A stretch of 64,000 nucleotides of DNA from positions 122,118-186,117 of the forward strand of contig NZ_CYSP01000010.1 in NCBI RefSeq assembly GCF_001298735.1, read 5' to 3'. A program made the position numbers and the translations under genes. Shown in pieces: positions 51,183 to 60,021 of the stretch (position 1 is its first letter; each line of letters begins with the position of its first letter). This stretch comes from Propionispora sp. 2/2-37. GTDB taxonomy: Bacteria > Bacillota > Negativicutes > Propionisporales > Propionisporaceae. The notes under the pieces were generated by a model. The model had not been told where the DNA came from. It saw only the letters and a program-made list of their open reading frames with translations, and searched no databases.

Positions 51183-52193
51183 ATGGTGGAAAAACATCCA
51201 AATGATATTTCGGAAGAAAAGGTTCGTCTCCTAAGAGCGGGATTTAAACAATATTTAAATTCAGAATATGCTCATCGAAAGGATAAAAGCACTATTCTTA
51301 GTGATGCGTTTTATCCGCTTCGACATGATATTGGCGTAGACTTTTGGAATATATTGAGCAGTGAAGAAGCAATTAAACGTTGCCGAGAACGCCTTGAATC
51401 ATTCTTTAGGAACGAACGTCAGAAAAAATCACCAGCGAATGACGCTGGAGTATATATGAATTCGATAAAAATATTGAAAGGTTTTATTGACGATAAATTT
51501 GGCGGAGTTGATAAATTTATAAAACTTTCTGAAGACGAATTTTGTAATAAAGTAGCAGTCAACTCTAGTCTAAGTCAGCCAAGACAGAGTGAAATTGTTC
51601 GTTCGTCTGTTGCGTCTGTTCCCCGGCCGTGTTGTGGGGAGGTTAAAAAATATTTGTTGCGATGGGATGGTCTGGAAAACTATTCTTTGCAAGAGAGTGC
51701 ATTAAATAAGCTCTTTTTTCAAACTTACCCTAATAACACGAATATCGACGACGTCCTGATAAAAGTATCGTCTTTAAACGACTTTTACAGTACAAACATA
51801 TTCTCACCTTTTCAGGTAGCAAAGCACATCATTAGCTTAAACATTGATGCTAGACTCGTCGCAGGCGATGTTACGCTGGTCAATGATATTGCAAAAGTGA
51901 CAATGGACAATGGAACGGTGAGAAACTTCTACTCTTTTGCAACAAAATACTGTAGCCATCACATGCCGCTAGAATTTCCTATTTATGATAGTTATGTAGA
52001 CCGATTGCTTCGTTATTTTAGGGATACAGATCGTTTTTCTCGTTTCAGTAGTGATGATCTAAAGGATTATGAGAAGTTCAAAAATATCTTGATTCAGTTT
52101 ACGAGCTATTACAGACTTGAACCATACAATTTAAAAGAAATTGATAAGTATCTGTGGCAACTTGGCAAAGAAAAATTTCCTAGAACGTATTAA
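51183..52193 (+). CDS. Unrecognised protein next to the recombinases (337 aa)
   Basis: ATG 51183 follows GAGGTGGA; an upstream in-frame ATG at 51171 overlaps that site. The N-terminal 130 residues are helical and charged; the C-terminal half (VKKYLLRWDGLENYSLQESA, FYSFATKYCSHHMPLEFPIY) has a helical pattern similar to HhH-type DNA-binding folds, but the match is by eye only. Low GC. A TATAAT-like box is at 51078-51083. Confidence 0.65.
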   Translation: MVEKHPNDISEEKVRLLRAGFKQYLNSEYAHRKDKSTILSDAFYPLRHDIGVDFWNILSSEEAIKRCRERLESFFRNERQKKSPANDAGVYMNSIKILKGFIDDKFGGVDKFIKLSEDEFCNKVAVNSSLSQPRQSEIVRSSVASVPRPCCGEVKKYLLRWDGLENYSLQESALNKLFFQTYPNNTNIDDVLIKVSSLNDFYSTNIFSPFQVAKHIISLNIDARLVAGDVTLVNDIAKVTMDNGTVRNFYSFATKYCSHHMPLEFPIYDSYVDRLLRYFRDTDRFSRFSSDDLKDYEKFKNILIQFTSYYRLEPYNLKEIDKYLWQLGKEKFPRTY

Positions 52194-52277
52194 GCGCGGC
52201 AAGGCGTGCGGAACGGCTTTAATTCAATAAGTACATCATATAGTCGCCTTGACCTCGGTTTAGGCGATTTTTTACAA

Positions 52278-52364
52278 TGGAGCGGCTTCTACATAATAAT
52301 ATGGAAGAATTTGTAGATGATTGTTTGCCTGAAATATATAATGAATTTAATGCGGGAAAGTGAG
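52278..52364 (+). CDS. Very short frame (28 aa), possibly a peptide or gene remnant
   Basis: ATG 52278 to TGA 52364 encodes MERLLHNNMEEFVDDCLPEI and eight more residues. No clear ribosome site. It could be a remnant of a larger gene or chance; noted because it fills the gap between two genes. Confidence 0.2.
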
Positions 52365-52375
52365 GGGCAAAAAGC

Positions 52376-52702
52376 GTGGGCAAGTACTCAGATGATGAAA
52401 TAAGAAACTGCAAGAAAATCACCTTAAAAATCGCGGCGGACTACTTGGGGATTTCTCCTTTGGCTGTAGGCCTTGGCATGAGAAATGATTTGTTGCCGAT
52501 AGGCTTTGCGATTAAACATGAAGATCGATATTCCGAAAGCTGGGGCTATCACATTATCGATGAACGGCTGATAGCGTATAAGCATGGGAAGATAACGAAC
52601 ATTCAGGTGCAAAACATTGAGAAAAACCTGGAAACGATTATTTCTAAGTTTGAGGAGATGAAAAAAGACCTGCTTTTTATATTAAGCGAAAGCGCGGAGT
52701 AG
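52376..52702 (+). CDS. Small HTH-like protein (108 aa)
   Basis: GTG start with GAGGGG upstream. Residues 15-45 (TLKIAADYLGISPLAVGLGM) look like a MerR/excisionase-type helix-turn-helix; the rest is a short beta hairpin and a C-terminal helix. Such proteins act as phage or transposon regulators or recombination directionality factors. Position near the recombinases makes the latter a reasonable guess but not more. Confidence 0.6.
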   Translation: MGKYSDDEIRNCKKITLKIAADYLGISPLAVGLGMRNDLLPIGFAIKHEDRYSESWGYHIIDERLIAYKHGKITNIQVQNIEKNLETIISKFEEMKKDLLFILSESAE

Positions 52703-52813
52703 GCGATATACGACTTTTTGAATACGCGTTTTCGCTTTCATGGGATAATGACTACGTTCATGGTGACTTGCAGCAGTACCTACACTCCATACTGGACAAA
52801 AGGGGGAAGGATA

Positions 52814-54454
52814 TTGACTGAGGAACAAGCTTCTAAAATAACCAGGGAGCAGCTTTATAATGAGATTTGGGAAATATCTGTAACTGGCGTCGCGAAAAAG
52901 TATAACGCTGACTATAATGATCTGTTGAAATTGTGCAAAGAAGCAGATATTCCGGTTCCGCCCTCGGGATATTGGGTAAAATTAAAGTTTGGCAAGACAG
53001 TTGAGCAACTTCCATTACCGGAGTCCACTATCGCTGAAGTTACGCTTCCTGGCAACGACAAGCCGAAACGCATACGCAAGGCCGTTGCAGAAAAAAGTGT
53101 TGAAAAAGATTTGGATCATGAAGACGGTACGGAAAAAACGCCGGAAGATGAGAGTGACGACAACACTGGCGATGAAAATGGGGAGAATCTAGACGATGAT
53201 GCTGCTGAAGACGAGTGTGTTCCTTATTGGGGCGGCAAGCACAATACCTATAACCGAGAAAAATTGTACAAAGAGGTTTGGGCCAATCCGGTTGTTAAAG
53301 TTGCTGCGCAATATGGAGTGTCAGACGTTGCGATCCATAAAATTTGCAAAAAGTTAAATGTTCCTACCCCTCCGTTAGGATATTGGGCAAAAGTTAGCGC
53401 TGGGGCGAAAGTGCCAAAAACTCCCTTGCCCAAAACTAATGGACCTACTCAGATTACTGGCGCAAAAACTTTTGAGGGAGTCAGGGAAAAGAGTAGTGAT
53501 CCTGCCAAACAGCCGCTCGAATTTCTATCAGATACCGAAAGGGAAATGGTGTTAAGCGCTGTCAAGGAAATCGAGATGCCTGTTGAAAATGCTCAGCTGC
53601 ATAAGAAAATAGCTGCCTACAGAAGTGTCGTTAAAAGTTGGAATCAAAAGGACAGAAAAGAAGAAGGAGCACAAAGGAAAAAAGATTATTATTATAACCC
53701 GCCTTTTTTGGCCGGAGTGATTTCTAATGAGTCGCTTCCACGAGTGTACCGAATACTTGACGCTTTATTTCGCCAGGTTGAAAGGCTGGGTGGCTCGGTC
53801 AATGATGACCTTACGCTTCGTGTCAGAAATGAACATGTACGTATTGAAATTGCTGAGGGCCAGGATAAGGTCGAGCATGTAATTACAAAACAGGAAGCGC
53901 AAGCCCTTATTAAGTATAGAGATGAGAAACGTCGTAGCTCATGGGCATCAGAGCCACAGATCCGTAAGTATGATTACGTGTTTAACAGAAGGCTTAGAAT
54001 AAGCATTCGGCAGGGCCGATATTTCAGAGACACGGATAAAATTAATATTGAATCTCGGCTTGGCGAAATGTTGATAGAACTTTATGAGGAATCTGAAGTG
54101 ATTCGCCTTGACCGAGAAGTAAGAGAAGAGGAAGCTCGTAAAAAGGCAGAAGCTGAACGCCGGAAGGAAGAACGGCGAAAAAAATATAATAAGGAAGTTG
54201 AGCGAGCAATAGAACTGGAAAATGCCGCACTCGACTATGAGACTGCGTGTAGAATCCGCGCTTATGTCAAGGCTATAGAGGCTTCCAGTGGACACGATGG
54301 CTTGAATGAGGAAACGGCTGCATGGGTTGACTGGGCGACGAAAAAAGCTGATTGGTTTGATCCAACGGTGGCCAGAGATGACGAATTGTTTGGAGAACGT
54401 AAACACGAAAAAAGTTCTAGTGAGAAGGCACTTAAAGAAATTTGGCGTTGGTGA
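52814..54454 (+). CDS. Large protein with a duplicated HTH-like domain and coiled coil (546 aa)
   Basis: TTG 52814 is chosen because AGGGGGAAGG lies just before it; the longer frame from 52718 has no site and an atypical N-terminus. Two related blocks, REQLYNEIWEISVTGVAKKY and REKLYKEVWANPVVKVAAQY, each followed by a recognition-helix-like segment and a P-P-GYW-K motif, are separated by an acidic linker (about 100-135). The C-terminal third has a KAEAERRKEERRKKYNK coiled coil. Family function unknown to me. Confidence 0.75.
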   Translation: MTEEQASKITREQLYNEIWEISVTGVAKKYNADYNDLLKLCKEADIPVPPSGYWVKLKFGKTVEQLPLPESTIAEVTLPGNDKPKRIRKAVAEKSVEKDLDHEDGTEKTPEDESDDNTGDENGENLDDDAAEDECVPYWGGKHNTYNREKLYKEVWANPVVKVAAQYGVSDVAIHKICKKLNVPTPPLGYWAKVSAGAKVPKTPLPKTNGPTQITGAKTFEGVREKSSDPAKQPLEFLSDTEREMVLSAVKEIEMPVENAQLHKKIAAYRSVVKSWNQKDRKEEGAQRKKDYYYNPPFLAGVISNESLPRVYRILDALFRQVERLGGSVNDDLTLRVRNEHVRIEIAEGQDKVEHVITKQEAQALIKYRDEKRRSSWASEPQIRKYDYVFNRRLRISIRQGRYFRDTDKINIESRLGEMLIELYEESEVIRLDREVREEEARKKAEAERRKEERRKKYNKEVERAIELENAALDYETACRIRAYVKAIEASSGHDGLNEETAAWVDWATKKADWFDPTVARDDELFGERKHEKSSSEKALKEIWRW

Positions 54455-54733
54455 GCGGGTCTACTATGCTAAATAGGACTGACTAGTGCCCCTTTGCATA
54501 TGGGCGGTCAATAATAAAATAGAAATGTTGAAAAAATTACTGAAAGCTTCCGGTTTAAGATCGACAATTAGCTGATTTGTGTTTTGACGACGGGTCTCGT
54601 CAGAATTATGTTTCCGGTTAGGCTTAACTTGGTAACGGTAGAATGCCTTGTTATATAGTCATATGTTTGACGATTGACTGTTGAAAAACGGTATGATACG
54701 ATAATTATAATTAAAAATATAGGAGTGGAAAAG
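54455..54733. other. Non-coding stretch before the ABC-F leader
   Basis: No gene seen. Its end carries the likely promoter of the resistance gene: TATAAT at 54706-54711 with TTGAAA (54681-54686) at a long 19-base spacing; a TTGACT lies at 54674-54679. An AGGAG site for the leader peptide is at 54721-54725. Confidence 0.4.
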
Positions 54734-54754
54734 ATGATTAATCTTTCTTGCTAA
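54734..54754 (+). CDS. Leader peptide MINLSC
   Basis: ATG-ATT-AAT-CTT-TCT-TGC-TAA eight bases after AGGAG. The codons CTT-TCT-TGC are themselves the 5' arm of a regulatory stem, which is the signature of ribosome-stalling attenuation of resistance genes. Too short for any other role. Confidence 0.75.
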   Translation: MINLSC

Positions 54755-54936
54755 TTAACATAGCATAATAAAAATCTGGGAGCGGCAAATACCGCCTGTT
54801 TTGTTATGCTTGTGCAAGAAAGATATTAATTCTTTTCTCTCAACTAATATGATTATGTCATGCCCGTTAGGCGGTCGTGGCTTTGTTGTATTTTTATGAG
54901 TTGCAAGAATTGACTTTCTTGCAACTCATAATTTTT
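54741..54936 (+). promoter_or_regulatory. Ribosome-mediated transcription attenuator of the ABC-F gene
   Basis: ATCTTTCTTGC inside the leader peptide (54741-54751) is perfectly complementary to GCAAGAAAGAT (54814-54824). GCAAGAAA of the latter can also pair with TTTCTTGC (54915-54922), the 3' arm of the terminator TGAGTTGCAAGAA/TTCTTGCAACTCA (54897-54909 with 54916-54928) followed by a T-run. A drug-stalled ribosome on the leader would favour the antiterminator. Confidence 0.82.
54897..54936 (+). terminator. Terminator within the attenuator
   Basis: Thirteen perfect base pairs (TGAGTTGCAAGAA with TTCTTGCAACTCA) around a six-base loop, then TAATTTTT, ending five bases before the AGGAGG of the ABC-F gene. 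Confidence 0.85.
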
Positions 54937-54952
54937 ACACAGGAGGATAACC

Positions 54953-56422
54953 ATGTCATTAATAAACGTAGTTAATCTGACTTTTGCCCATGAAGGCAGT
55001 TATGATAATATTTTTGAAAACGTTAGCTTTCAAATAGATACAAATTGGAAATTAGGCTTTACAGGAAGAAATGGTAGAGGAAAAACTACATTTCTCAAGC
55101 TGCTACTTGGTAAATATGAATACAGTGGCACTATCTCAGCCAATGTAAACTTTGAATATTTCCCTTTCGATGTAACTGACTCCGAGAATAATACTATTGA
55201 TGTAATTGAGAGCATCTATCCAACGTGCCTTCAGTGGCAGGTTATGCGTGAGCTTTCGCTATTGCAAGTCTCCGAGGACGTTTTATATCGTCCATTTGCT
55301 ACACTTTCGAACGGTGAGCAGACAAAGATATTGCTTGCTACTTTATTTCTTAAAGAGAATAGCTTCTTGCTGATTGATGAACCCACGAATCACCTTGATA
55401 TGAAGGCGAGAAAACTTGTCAGTGACTATCTCCAATCTAAACGTGGCTTTATTTTGGTGTCTCATGACAGAGCTTTTCTTGATAACTGTGTTGACCACAT
55501 CCTTTCTATTAACAAAACAAATATCGAAATTCAAAAAGGAAATTTTTCAACTTGGTGGGCCAACAAAGAAAGGCAGGATAACTTTGAATTAGTAGAAAAC
55601 GAAAAACTGCGAAAAGAAATCACACACCTACAGTCCGCTGCAAAACGTACGGCTGTCTGGTCGGACAAAGTGGAAAAAACCAAGGTAGGTACCAAGGATT
55701 CAGTTGATAGGGGTTATATAGGCCACAAGTCGGCAAAGATGATGAAACGTTCTAAGGGAATTGAGACAAGGCAACAAGCAGCGATTGATAAAAAGTCTAA
55801 GCTTCTCAAAAATATTGAGAACTCTGAAAAACTAAAAATTTCGCAAATGAACTTTCATACAGACCGCTTGGTAGAATTTGATAAAGTATCGATATTCTAT
55901 GGCAGTAAGGCCGCATGTGAAAGCATAAACTTCACCATTGAACAGGGGGACAGGATAGCACTTTGCGGTAGAAATGGCTCCGGTAAGTCGAGCATTATTA
56001 GGCTTATCTGTGGAGAAGCTATAAACTATACAGGTACTTTTCGAAAAGCAAGTCAGCTTAAAATTTCTTATGTATCACAGGATACTTCTTATCTGCAGGG
56101 CAACTTAACCGACTACGCTATAGCTAACGGTATCGATGAAAGTATTTTTAAAGCAATTTTGCGAAAATTGGATTTTTCAAGACTTCAGTTTGAAAAGGAC
56201 ATATCTGATTTTAGCGGTGGACAAAAGAAAAAGGTACTGCTTGCCAGGAGCCTTTGCGAGAAAGCGCATCTCCATATTTGGGATGAACCGCTTAATTTTA
56301 TTGATGTTATTTCGCGAATGCAAATAGAAGAATTACTGCTTGAATACTTGCCAACTATGTTATTTGTCGAACATGACAGTGAATTTTGTAATAATATTGC
56401 AACAAAGATTGTTGAACTCTAA
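54953..56422 (+). CDS. ABC-F ribosome protection protein (Lsa/CplR type)
   Basis: 489 residues, no transmembrane segments. Two ATPase domains: Walker A GRNGRGKTT (38-46) and GRNGSGKSS, signatures LSNGEQTK and FSGGQKKK, Walker B LLIDEPTNHLD and HIWDEPLNFID. The linker between the domains is long enough to reach the peptidyl transferase centre. Opening MSLINVVNLTFAHEGSYDNI matches the Lsa/CplR group that displaces lincosamides, streptogramin A and pleuromutilins. Expression is controlled by the attenuator upstream. Confidence 0.92.
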   Translation: MSLINVVNLTFAHEGSYDNIFENVSFQIDTNWKLGFTGRNGRGKTTFLKLLLGKYEYSGTISANVNFEYFPFDVTDSENNTIDVIESIYPTCLQWQVMRELSLLQVSEDVLYRPFATLSNGEQTKILLATLFLKENSFLLIDEPTNHLDMKARKLVSDYLQSKRGFILVSHDRAFLDNCVDHILSINKTNIEIQKGNFSTWWANKERQDNFELVENEKLRKEITHLQSAAKRTAVWSDKVEKTKVGTKDSVDRGYIGHKSAKMMKRSKGIETRQQAAIDKKSKLLKNIENSEKLKISQMNFHTDRLVEFDKVSIFYGSKAACESINFTIEQGDRIALCGRNGSGKSSIIRLICGEAINYTGTFRKASQLKISYVSQDTSYLQGNLTDYAIANGIDESIFKAILRKLDFSRLQFEKDISDFSGGQKKKVLLARSLCEKAHLHIWDEPLNFIDVISRMQIEELLLEYLPTMLFVEHDSEFCNNIATKIVEL

Positions 56423-56664
56423 CTTTGTTGTAAGAGACTTTATTCTGTGCTGTTTAGTCCGAACCAATGTATATGCCTTTCTCGTAATAAATGATAGCCA
56501 GTTATGTGTAATTTTACATCGCCGTCATTGGCAAAATTAAGCCGCTGATGACAAATGAAAATATAGTTGTTTTTTACCCATCCTATTTGTGAAATGGTGG
56601 TATCTTAGTGTCAGTACGGTCAGTTATTTGATTTGTAATATAATAAATAGTTGAGGTGAGTTAT

Positions 56665-57555
56665 ATGAATGAAATCAAAGCCATTCTGGATAAAGTTGTG
56701 GCTGTTTTATCAACCGTGCCGGGCATCCAAGCAATTGTACTTGGCGGTTCGCGCGCCAGAGGTACGCATTCCCTTTCTTCGGATATTGACATAGGCATCT
56801 ATTACGATAGTCCGACGCTCGACATTGGTATCCTGAACAAGGCAACCCAAGCGGTCGATGATGAACACCGGGAAAATCTTATTGCGTCACCAGGAGGATG
56901 GGGCAATTGGGTTAACGGTGGCGGCTGGCTTATCATTGACGAATGTCCTGTGGATTTTATCTTACGTGATATAGCGAGAGTGGAAAAGGCTATCGAGGAA
57001 GGCCGGAACGGGGTTGTTTCCTCGCATTACCAACCAGGGCACCCCCATGCTTATATCAATGTCATGTATATGGGTGAATTAGCTATTAGTAAAGTATTAT
57101 GGGAGAAGGGCAACAATGTATCTGCCATGAAGCTAATGTCTGAGCAGTATCCGGTCGAACTGCAAAAAGCGCTTATTCACTTATTTTCATTTGAAGCCGA
57201 ATTTTCTCTATGGCTGGCGGAAAACAGTATCGATAAAGACGATATTTATTATGTGACCGCTCATATTGTACGGTCAATATCGGCTCTCAATCAGGTTCTA
57301 TTTGCGTTGAATAAGGAATATTGTCTGAATGAAAAAAAAGCGGTTAAAATGATAGAGAAATTTGATATTCACCCTGCAGGCTACAAAAGTAAAATAGACG
57401 ACATATTTGCAGCGGTTGGAACCGATAATAAAAATGCTTGCGCACAACTTAGGCGCTTGGTGAGCGGAGTAAAAGAGTATCTTACAGCAGAACAAACAGA
57501 GCACGTTACAGCAAGCCTTGATATTCTATCAAGTAGTAAAGATAAGATTTTGTGA
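56665..57555 (+). CDS. Nucleotidyltransferase (aminoglycoside ANT/DUF4037-like)
   Basis: 296 residues from ATG 56665 (GAGGTGAG upstream). Pol-beta-type active site GGSRARG (27-33) with SSDIDIG, Asp40 and Asp42 as metal ligands. A helical C-terminal half fits DUF4037/aminoglycoside nucleotidyltransferase-like proteins. It could modify an aminoglycoside, but the same fold is used by toxins and tRNA-modifying enzymes, so substrate is open. Neighbouring resistance gene makes a drug role plausible. Confidence 0.75.
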   Translation: MNEIKAILDKVVAVLSTVPGIQAIVLGGSRARGTHSLSSDIDIGIYYDSPTLDIGILNKATQAVDDEHRENLIASPGGWGNWVNGGGWLIIDECPVDFILRDIARVEKAIEEGRNGVVSSHYQPGHPHAYINVMYMGELAISKVLWEKGNNVSAMKLMSEQYPVELQKALIHLFSFEAEFSLWLAENSIDKDDIYYVTAHIVRSISALNQVLFALNKEYCLNEKKAVKMIEKFDIHPAGYKSKIDDIFAAVGTDNKNACAQLRRLVSGVKEYLTAEQTEHVTASLDILSSSKDKIL

Positions 57556-58223
57556 TATTACGCAAATGATGATGCAATTCAAACTATATAGAAGATATGG
57601 GGCTTCATCTAAAAGCCATAAATGCCAATATCCTTTGGGACATATAACCAAACCGCAAAAGGTTTTACACGGCATTTGGTTTCTCGCATCCGATGCAGCA
57701 TCTTCAAAATACCCCGGGGTAAACCTTCTCGCGAATCTCCAATTTCGCGTATTTGTATCACCTTTCTATCAAATGGCACATTGAGTGTGTAGTTTGGCTG
57801 CAAAGAAAACACAACCCTTGAAGCCTTGTGTAGCAAGGATTCAAGGGTTGTGGGAAAAGATGGTATATGTTTCCCCGGACATGGTTAGAAAACATTAGGT
57901 TTTCAGACTTAGCGTTTTACGTATTAAAAACTATGAAAACCGACTTGGAAGGAGAGCCTATGAATCCTTGATTTATAAGGGTTTGTAGGCTATTTTCTCA
58001 TATCGGCCCTGAATTTGCTTCTCCGCTATTGGGAAGGCCAGTTCAGGTTTTTTCCTTTTTGTCAATGGTCTGGATTTCCAGTTTCATTGGATGTCCTTCT
58101 AGGATGTACATTGAATTCATGATAATCGAATGAATATGAACTGCGTCTAGATGTAATTTGCAGGAAAATATGAATTAATGAAAAATCAGATTAGTAGGGA
58201 GATTGCTAGTGTGGAGGCAACTG
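57556..58223. other. Non-coding region with two hairpins
   Basis: No gene supported in 668 bases; overlapping short frames look spurious. It contains a long hairpin CACAACCCTTGAA / TTCAAGGGTTGTG with inner CCTTG/CAAGG (57810-57852) and a second stem AGCCTA / TAGGCT with CCTT/AAGG inside (57955-57991) followed by TATTTTCTC. The second may terminate transcription; the first may be the end of a former mobile element. Confidence 0.5.
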
Positions 58224-59192
58224 ATGTTCAATAACAATATATTTCGTTATCTAGAAACTATCGAGAGAATAAATAGATTCAGCCAAATGAGCTATTCATC
58301 TTCAGCTTATCAATATTTAAGCGGGCAATATGTAAAACAAGCCACAGAAATATTTCGAGCTTGGACCGAAAACGGTGTTTTTAGAATTACGGAAATGATG
58401 AACCAATTCCACAGAAATATAAATGAATTTGGGAATATTAATCAGCAATATTCTGCTATTATGGTCGAATTAGGATGGCCTCCTTATGGAGGACTATATA
58501 TTCCAGAGATGAAGAAGATCATTAGAGCGTATAACCGATTTGGTCCAGAAGCAATACGAGAAAAGGTTGATCAATTATTCATTGAGAGATTTGATGCGGA
58601 TGAAATTGAAAAGCTCTCAGGCGAGTGGGGAAAGAAAAAATGGCTTGCAAAACGTATGCCTATTATAAGACAAGCTGTTACTGCCCATAACGCAGGGAAT
58701 TACTATCTTTCTGTACCAACCATTTTACCGCAGATTGAAGGTATTATTGTCGATGGATATTGTCATAATGGCAGAATGCCTGGAAAAATGCTGAAAGAAT
58801 ATTATAAGAAACTACTGGATGAGTCTTATCGATATTCATTTGATCAAAAAATACAAGAGTTTCTTTTTCATATCATTCTGGTTGACTTTGAACATGGCAT
58901 AACACCTAAATCTTTCTTAAGTCGTCATGCAATTCTTCATGGTGGTGATACTGACTATGGTACCGTTACCAATTCCCTGAAATTAATACTGCTCTTTGAT
59001 TATCTGCAGGGTAAGCTTGGTATTGTGACGCTGCCTTCCTCTCATTGCTATCATTTAGTGGGGTGTCCAGTAGTCCGGCGTTTCAAAAATAGAAATCCCC
59101 AATTGGAAATAAAACCATATGGAGAAACGTACGCAGTTGAGAAAAGGAATAAGCCATGTAAAATTTGTAAACCCAATATCGCTATGGGATAA
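58224..59192 (+). CDS. HEPN-domain protein (Apea-like), probable RNase effector
   Basis: 322 residues; ATG 58224 follows GGAGGC. The C-terminal part has TILPQIEGIIVDGYC and RHAILHGGDTDYGTVTNSLK, the HEPN R-x4-H motif (Arg234, His239) in the form found in Apea-like HEPN proteins. Such domains cut RNA and act in abortive phage defence. The last 30 residues carry a CPVVRR...CKICK cysteine pair. The N-terminal helical domain is unrecognised. Confidence 0.75.
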   Translation: MFNNNIFRYLETIERINRFSQMSYSSSAYQYLSGQYVKQATEIFRAWTENGVFRITEMMNQFHRNINEFGNINQQYSAIMVELGWPPYGGLYIPEMKKIIRAYNRFGPEAIREKVDQLFIERFDADEIEKLSGEWGKKKWLAKRMPIIRQAVTAHNAGNYYLSVPTILPQIEGIIVDGYCHNGRMPGKMLKEYYKKLLDESYRYSFDQKIQEFLFHIILVDFEHGITPKSFLSRHAILHGGDTDYGTVTNSLKLILLFDYLQGKLGIVTLPSSHCYHLVGCPVVRRFKNRNPQLEIKPYGETYAVEKRNKPCKICKPNIAMG

Positions 59193-59214
59193 TGTTTGTC
59201 CGATATTAGGGAAG

Positions 59215-59865
59215 CTATAACTTTATAGTGATCATAGCTGCGCCTTCCGGAATTTCGTATTGGCGGGACGCTGTTTTAGGTTCTTCGACCAACTCTAGTT
59301 CTGCGGCAAGACGATAAATATGTTTGCACGGAAATTGGCGCTCATGAAAGTCCGGGCATGAACATGATTCGAGTGAAACTGAATACCCATTAATCCTGGC
59401 AAACTGATTTTCCTTCGAAAAGTCAGCAATATCGAATTCTTCTTCAAATGCTCTATGATATCGGGCTTTTTGACTCCAGACCTTGTGTACGCCAGGGTCC
59501 CATTTGCCCCAATCGTCGGTTGGTTCATATGCTCGCAGTAATACCATGCTCTCATCATATTCAGTTTCTGGCTTATAAAGTTCAATATACCCAAGATAGT
59601 TTGCAAGACTGTACATGTGCTTGCATGGCAACTTTCTTTTCACAAAATCATTACAGTTACACTTGCTTAAAGTTGTTGAATAGGGCTTTTTGCCGGAACC
59701 AGCAAAGGTACCCGTCTGTGTCTCCATATTAACTTCTAATGGTTGATGCTTAGCCTTGTTCGCGGAAATCTGTCTCTTTATTTGTTCGGGTTTGTTATGC
59801 AAATCTGTAGGCCACTGTGCCCAATGTTTAACTTTTACCAAAGTATCTATCCCGGTTATGCTCAT
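59215..59865 (-). CDS. Protein with two SWIM zinc fingers
   Basis: 216 residues on the minus strand, GGGGAG before the ATG. Two SWIM motifs: C69-C71...C81-H83 (CNCNDFVKRKLPCKH) and C168-C170...C180-H182 (CSCPDFHERQFPCKH). SWIM domains bind DNA or proteins and occur with SNF2 and transposase proteins; a stand-alone protein with two copies is unusual. It is convergent with the HEPN gene. Confidence 0.85.
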   Translation of the reverse strand: MSITGIDTLVKVKHWAQWPTDLHNKPEQIKRQISANKAKHQPLEVNMETQTGTFAGSGKKPYSTTLSKCNCNDFVKRKLPCKHMYSLANYLGYIELYKPETEYDESMVLLRAYEPTDDWGKWDPGVHKVWSQKARYHRAFEEEFDIADFSKENQFARINGYSVSLESCSCPDFHERQFPCKHIYRLAAELELVEEPKTASRQYEIPEGAAMITIKL

Positions 59866-60021
59866 CTTTACTCCCCTCTAACAATTAACATTTGTTGGTT
59901 GTTTTCTCCAGAATGATAATTTTTCCTTTTGCTTTATAAAACAACATTGTATATTTGAAATGGCAGTATGATCAGGCATAAGAAAAAGCTTGTTTAGTAA
60001 ATAGATGGAGGATGAAGTATT

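Noticed and set aside
57518..57836. Short frames on both strands after the nucleotidyltransferase gene
   Set aside because: Overlapping, no ribosome sites, no recognisable protein features; could at most be debris of an old mobile element.
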